From Acidobacteriaceae bacterium (GTDB taxonomy: Bacteria; Acidobacteriota; Terriglobia; Terriglobales; Acidobacteriaceae), in the NCBI GenBank assembly GCA_003140785.1, contig PLKY01000380.1, forward strand, positions 2,524-10,284: a DNA stretch of 7,761 bases, written 5' to 3'. The notes below the pieces were generated by a model. That model saw nothing but the letters and a program-made list of their open reading frames with translations. It did not search any database and had not been told where the DNA came from. A program made the translations under genes and the position numbers. Numbering within the stretch: position 1 is the first letter of the stretch; the number at the start of each line of letters is the position of its first letter. Positions 5,342-7,761 of the stretch are shown here, piece by piece.

Positions 5342-7761
5342 ATGAGTCAACTATTTCAGGATATCCGCTACGCTTTGCGCCAATTGCGCAAGTCGCCGGG
5401 CTTCACTCTGACCGCGGTCATTACGCTCGCGCTCGGCATTGGTGCGAATACCGCCATCTTTACGCTGGTGCAGGGCATTCTGCTACGCTCGCTGCCGGTC
5501 GCCGACCCCTCGCAGCTCTATCGCATCGGCGACACAGACGATTGCTGTGTGAATGGCGGCTTCAACAGCCCCGCCGGCGACTTTGCCATCTTCTCCTACG
5601 ACCTCTATCTGGTCCTGCGCAACGCAGCTCCGGAATTCGAATCGCTCGCCGCCGTGCAGGCAGGCCAAAACACCTACTACGTTCGCCGCGGCGAAACCGA
5701 GCCCCGCAATCTGCACATCGAGTACGTCACAGGCAATTACTTTTCAACCCTCGGCATCCCCGCGTACTCCGGCCGCGTTTTCTCGGCAAACGATGACAAG
5801 CCCGGCGCCGCGCCTGCCGTAGTGCTGAGTTACGCCTCATGGCAAGGAGATTACGCGGGAGATTCTTCCATCGTCGGCTCGACGATCTTCATTCAGACTC
5901 ACCCATTCACGGTCGTCGGCATCGCGCCGCCTCGTTTCTTTGGAGACCGCGTCACCGACAATCCGCCCGCTGTGTGGATTCCGCTCAATAACGAGCCGAT
6001 CATCGAAGGCACGAACTCGATCCTTCACCACGGCGATACCAACTGGCTCTATCCGATTGGTCGCCTCCGCGCGGGCGCAAATGTCGCCGCGCTCAACTCG
6101 AAACTCTCCGCAGCGCTTCGCCAATTCCTTTACACGCGCCCGGTCTACATCGAATACGGCGCTCAATCTGAAATCCCCAAGCAACATGTAGTTCTCGCGC
6201 CGGGCGGCGGAGGCATTCAGAATCTTCAGCAGCAGACTCAACAGGGTCTGACCATGCTGATGATTCTCTCCACCGTCGTGCTGCTCATCGCCTGCGCCAA
6301 TATCGCGAATCTCCTGCTGGCGCGAGGAACGTCGCGCCGTGCGGACGTCGCCGTGCGCATGGCCATGGGTGCCGCACGCACCCGTCTTGTACGTCAGATG
6401 TTCACCGAGAGCGTGCTGCTTGCCTTCATCGGCGGTCTCGCTGGGCTCGCAGTGGCCTACCTCGGATCGAGTACCATTCTTGCCCTCGCGTTTCCCGACG
6501 CGCGCAATCTTCCCATCCAGGCCAGCCCGTCACTACCGGTTCTTGGATTTGCATTCCTCATCTCGCTCGTCACCGGCATCCTCTTCGGCATCGCTCCCGC
6601 ATGGTTGTCATCGCATGCCCAACCGGCCGAGGTGCTGCGCGGTGTCAATCGCTCCAAGCGCGACCGGTCCTCGCTGCCGCAAAAGGTACTCGTCGTTTTT
6701 CAAGCTGCGCTCTCCGTGGTGCTGCTCGCAGGCGCGATCCTCATGACAAGGTCGCTCGGCAATCTTCAACATCAGAACTTCGGCATTCAGACTGAGAACC
6801 GTTACGTCTTCCATCTCGACCCCGCAGGCGCCGGATACACCGTCGACCGTCTGCCCGGCCTCTATCGCCAACTCCAGGATCGCTTCTCCGCATTGCCCGG
6901 CATGAGTTCCGTATCGCTCGCCATGTACAGTCCGCTCGAAGGCGATAACTGGAGCGAGGGCGTCTTCGTCCAGGGCCATCCTCTGCCCCGCCCCAACGAT
7001 GAAAGCTGGGCCACCTGGGATCGCGTCAGTCCAACCTTTCTGGACACCATCGGCGTGCCTGTCCTGCGCGGGCGCGGCCTCACGGATCAAGACTCAGCCG
7101 GAACCCAGCCCGTCGCAATCGTCAATCAGTCCTTCGTCAAGCGTTTCTTCCCCAAGGAAGACCCCATCGGCAAGCACTTCGGCGTCGATGCCCCGAAATA
7201 CTCAGGAGCATTCGAAATCGTCGGCGTGATCGCCGATTTCAAAATGAACAATCCTCGCTCCGAGGCGCATCGCCTATTCCTCCGCCCCTTGCCGCAGCGC
7301 TACACCGGATACACCGACGAGGCCGACGTGACCGGCGAAACGCGCTCCATGTTCATCGATGCCGTGATTCTGCGCTTCAAAGGGCCGCAGCAGGATGTCG
7401 AGCAAACCGTGCACCGAACATTGGCTTCAATCGACCCCAACCTCACCATCACCAACCTTCGTCCCTATGATGCCCAGGTCGCCGACAATTTCAATCAGGA
7501 ACGCCTGATTGCGCAGCTCAGCACTTTGTTCGGCGCACTGGCGCTCATCCTCGCTTGCATTGGTCTTTACGGTGTCATGTCCTACTTCGTCGCCCGCCGC
7601 ACTGGTGAAATCGGCATCCGCATGGCTCTCGGTGCCACACGGTCCAGCGTAGTGTTCATGGTCCTGCGTGGTGAGGTTTGGCAGATTCTTATCGGCCTCG
7701 CTCTTGGAATTCCCGCAGCGCTTTATGCCGGATATCTGATGAAGAGCCTGCTCTACGGAGT
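5342..7761 (+). CDS. ADOP/MacB-like ABC exporter permease with duplicated FtsX modules, 3'-truncated by window edge
   Basis: This is the inner-membrane permease of the tripartite exporter. The frame starts at ATG 5342, 7 nt after GGAGAAG, and stays open to the window end (806 complete codons), with probably 50-70 residues missing. The N-terminus DIRYALRQLRKSPGFTLTAVITLALGIGANTAIFTLV is typical of acidobacterial duplicated orphan permeases. Membrane segment 1 is at about residues 21-45. A first MacB-type periplasmic domain (about 50-295) follows, then segments at about 302-325, 355-380, 400-420 and 448-470. A second periplasmic domain (about 475-720) comes next, then segments at about 725-750 and 780-800; the last one is cut off. 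The two FtsX modules are visible as RRADVAVRMAMGAAR (331-345) and RTGEIGIRMALGATR (753-767). ADOP members usually stand alone or with an ATPase and adaptor, as here. The transported substrate, such as a peptide, lipid or drug, cannot be predicted. Confidence 0.92.
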   Translation, partial: MSQLFQDIRYALRQLRKSPGFTLTAVITLALGIGANTAIFTLVQGILLRSLPVADPSQLYRIGDTDDCCVNGGFNSPAGDFAIFSYDLYLVLRNAAPEFESLAAVQAGQNTYYVRRGETEPRNLHIEYVTGNYFSTLGIPAYSGRVFSANDDKPGAAPAVVLSYASWQGDYAGDSSIVGSTIFIQTHPFTVVGIAPPRFFGDRVTDNPPAVWIPLNNEPIIEGTNSILHHGDTNWLYPIGRLRAGANVAALNSKLSAALRQFLYTRPVYIEYGAQSEIPKQHVVLAPGGGGIQNLQQQTQQGLTMLMILSTVVLLIACANIANLLLARGTSRRADVAVRMAMGAARTRLVRQMFTESVLLAFIGGLAGLAVAYLGSSTILALAFPDARNLPIQASPSLPVLGFAFLISLVTGILFGIAPAWLSSHAQPAEVLRGVNRSKRDRSSLPQKVLVVFQAALSVVLLAGAILMTRSLGNLQHQNFGIQTENRYVFHLDPAGAGYTVDRLPGLYRQLQDRFSALPGMSSVSLAMYSPLEGDNWSEGVFVQGHPLPRPNDESWATWDRVSPTFLDTIGVPVLRGRGLTDQDSAGTQPVAIVNQSFVKRFFPKEDPIGKHFGVDAPKYSGAFEIVGVIADFKMNNPRSEAHRLFLRPLPQRYTGYTDEADVTGETRSMFIDAVILRFKGPQQDVEQTVHRTLASIDPNLTITNLRPYDAQVADNFNQERLIAQLSTLFGALALILACIGLYGVMSYFVARRTGEIGIRMALGATRSSVVFMVLRGEVWQILIGLALGIPAALYAGYLMKSLLYG

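Noticed and set aside
5140..5796. Open + frame of 218 codons crossing into the permease start
   Set aside because: It begins at a non-ATG codon without a ribosome site and is Arg/His-rich low-quality sequence. The permease frame from 5342 is clearly the coding one.

Overview
The window is GC-rich and entirely coding on the + strand. It most likely comes from an Acidobacteriota genome (Terriglobia/Acidobacteriales type). The main reasons are a long permease of the 'acidobacterial duplicated orphan permease' (ADOP, MacB/FtsX-like) type at the 3' end, its HlyD-type adaptor beginning MDIARPDIK, and intergenic hairpin repeats of a style I associate with that phylum. The taxonomic call is inference from gene families, not from a marker gene.

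Layout: (1) 1-954 is the 3' part of an AldB/ExaC-type NAD(P)+ aldehyde dehydrogenase, cut by the window start. (2) After a 10-bp perfect hairpin (989-1015) comes a small DUF779 protein (1060-1437), a known genomic companion of this aldehyde dehydrogenase class. (3) 1526-2758 is an acetyl-CoA acetyltransferase (thiolase) with an intact Cys/His/Cys active site. Together these form a small carbon-metabolism block: acetaldehyde oxidation and acetyl-CoA condensation. Whether they share a transcript is not shown. (4) 2759-2934 is a regulatory gap. It holds a perfect 20-bp palindrome (2793-2812) and, about 90 bp downstream, a -24/-12 (sigma-54) promoter match (2904-2920) just upstream of the next start codon. 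(5) 2935-7761 is a tripartite MacAB-like export operon: a membrane-anchored HlyD/MacA-type adaptor, a LolD/MacB-type ATPase, and an ADOP permease that runs off the window end. A double hairpin repeat (4223-4277) lies between adaptor and ATPase, and a 288-bp non-coding stretch lies between ATPase and permease.

Expected working of the export operon: the ATPase dimer drives the permease in the inner membrane, and the adaptor links it to an outer-membrane component not encoded here. The most notable signal is the probable control of this operon by sigma-54 plus an enhancer-binding activator. The sequence shows a palindromic activator-type site at about -128 and a -24/-12 element whose predicted start point leaves only about 4 nt before the adaptor ATG. 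No RNA genes, CRISPR arrays, insertion sequences or tRNAs were seen.
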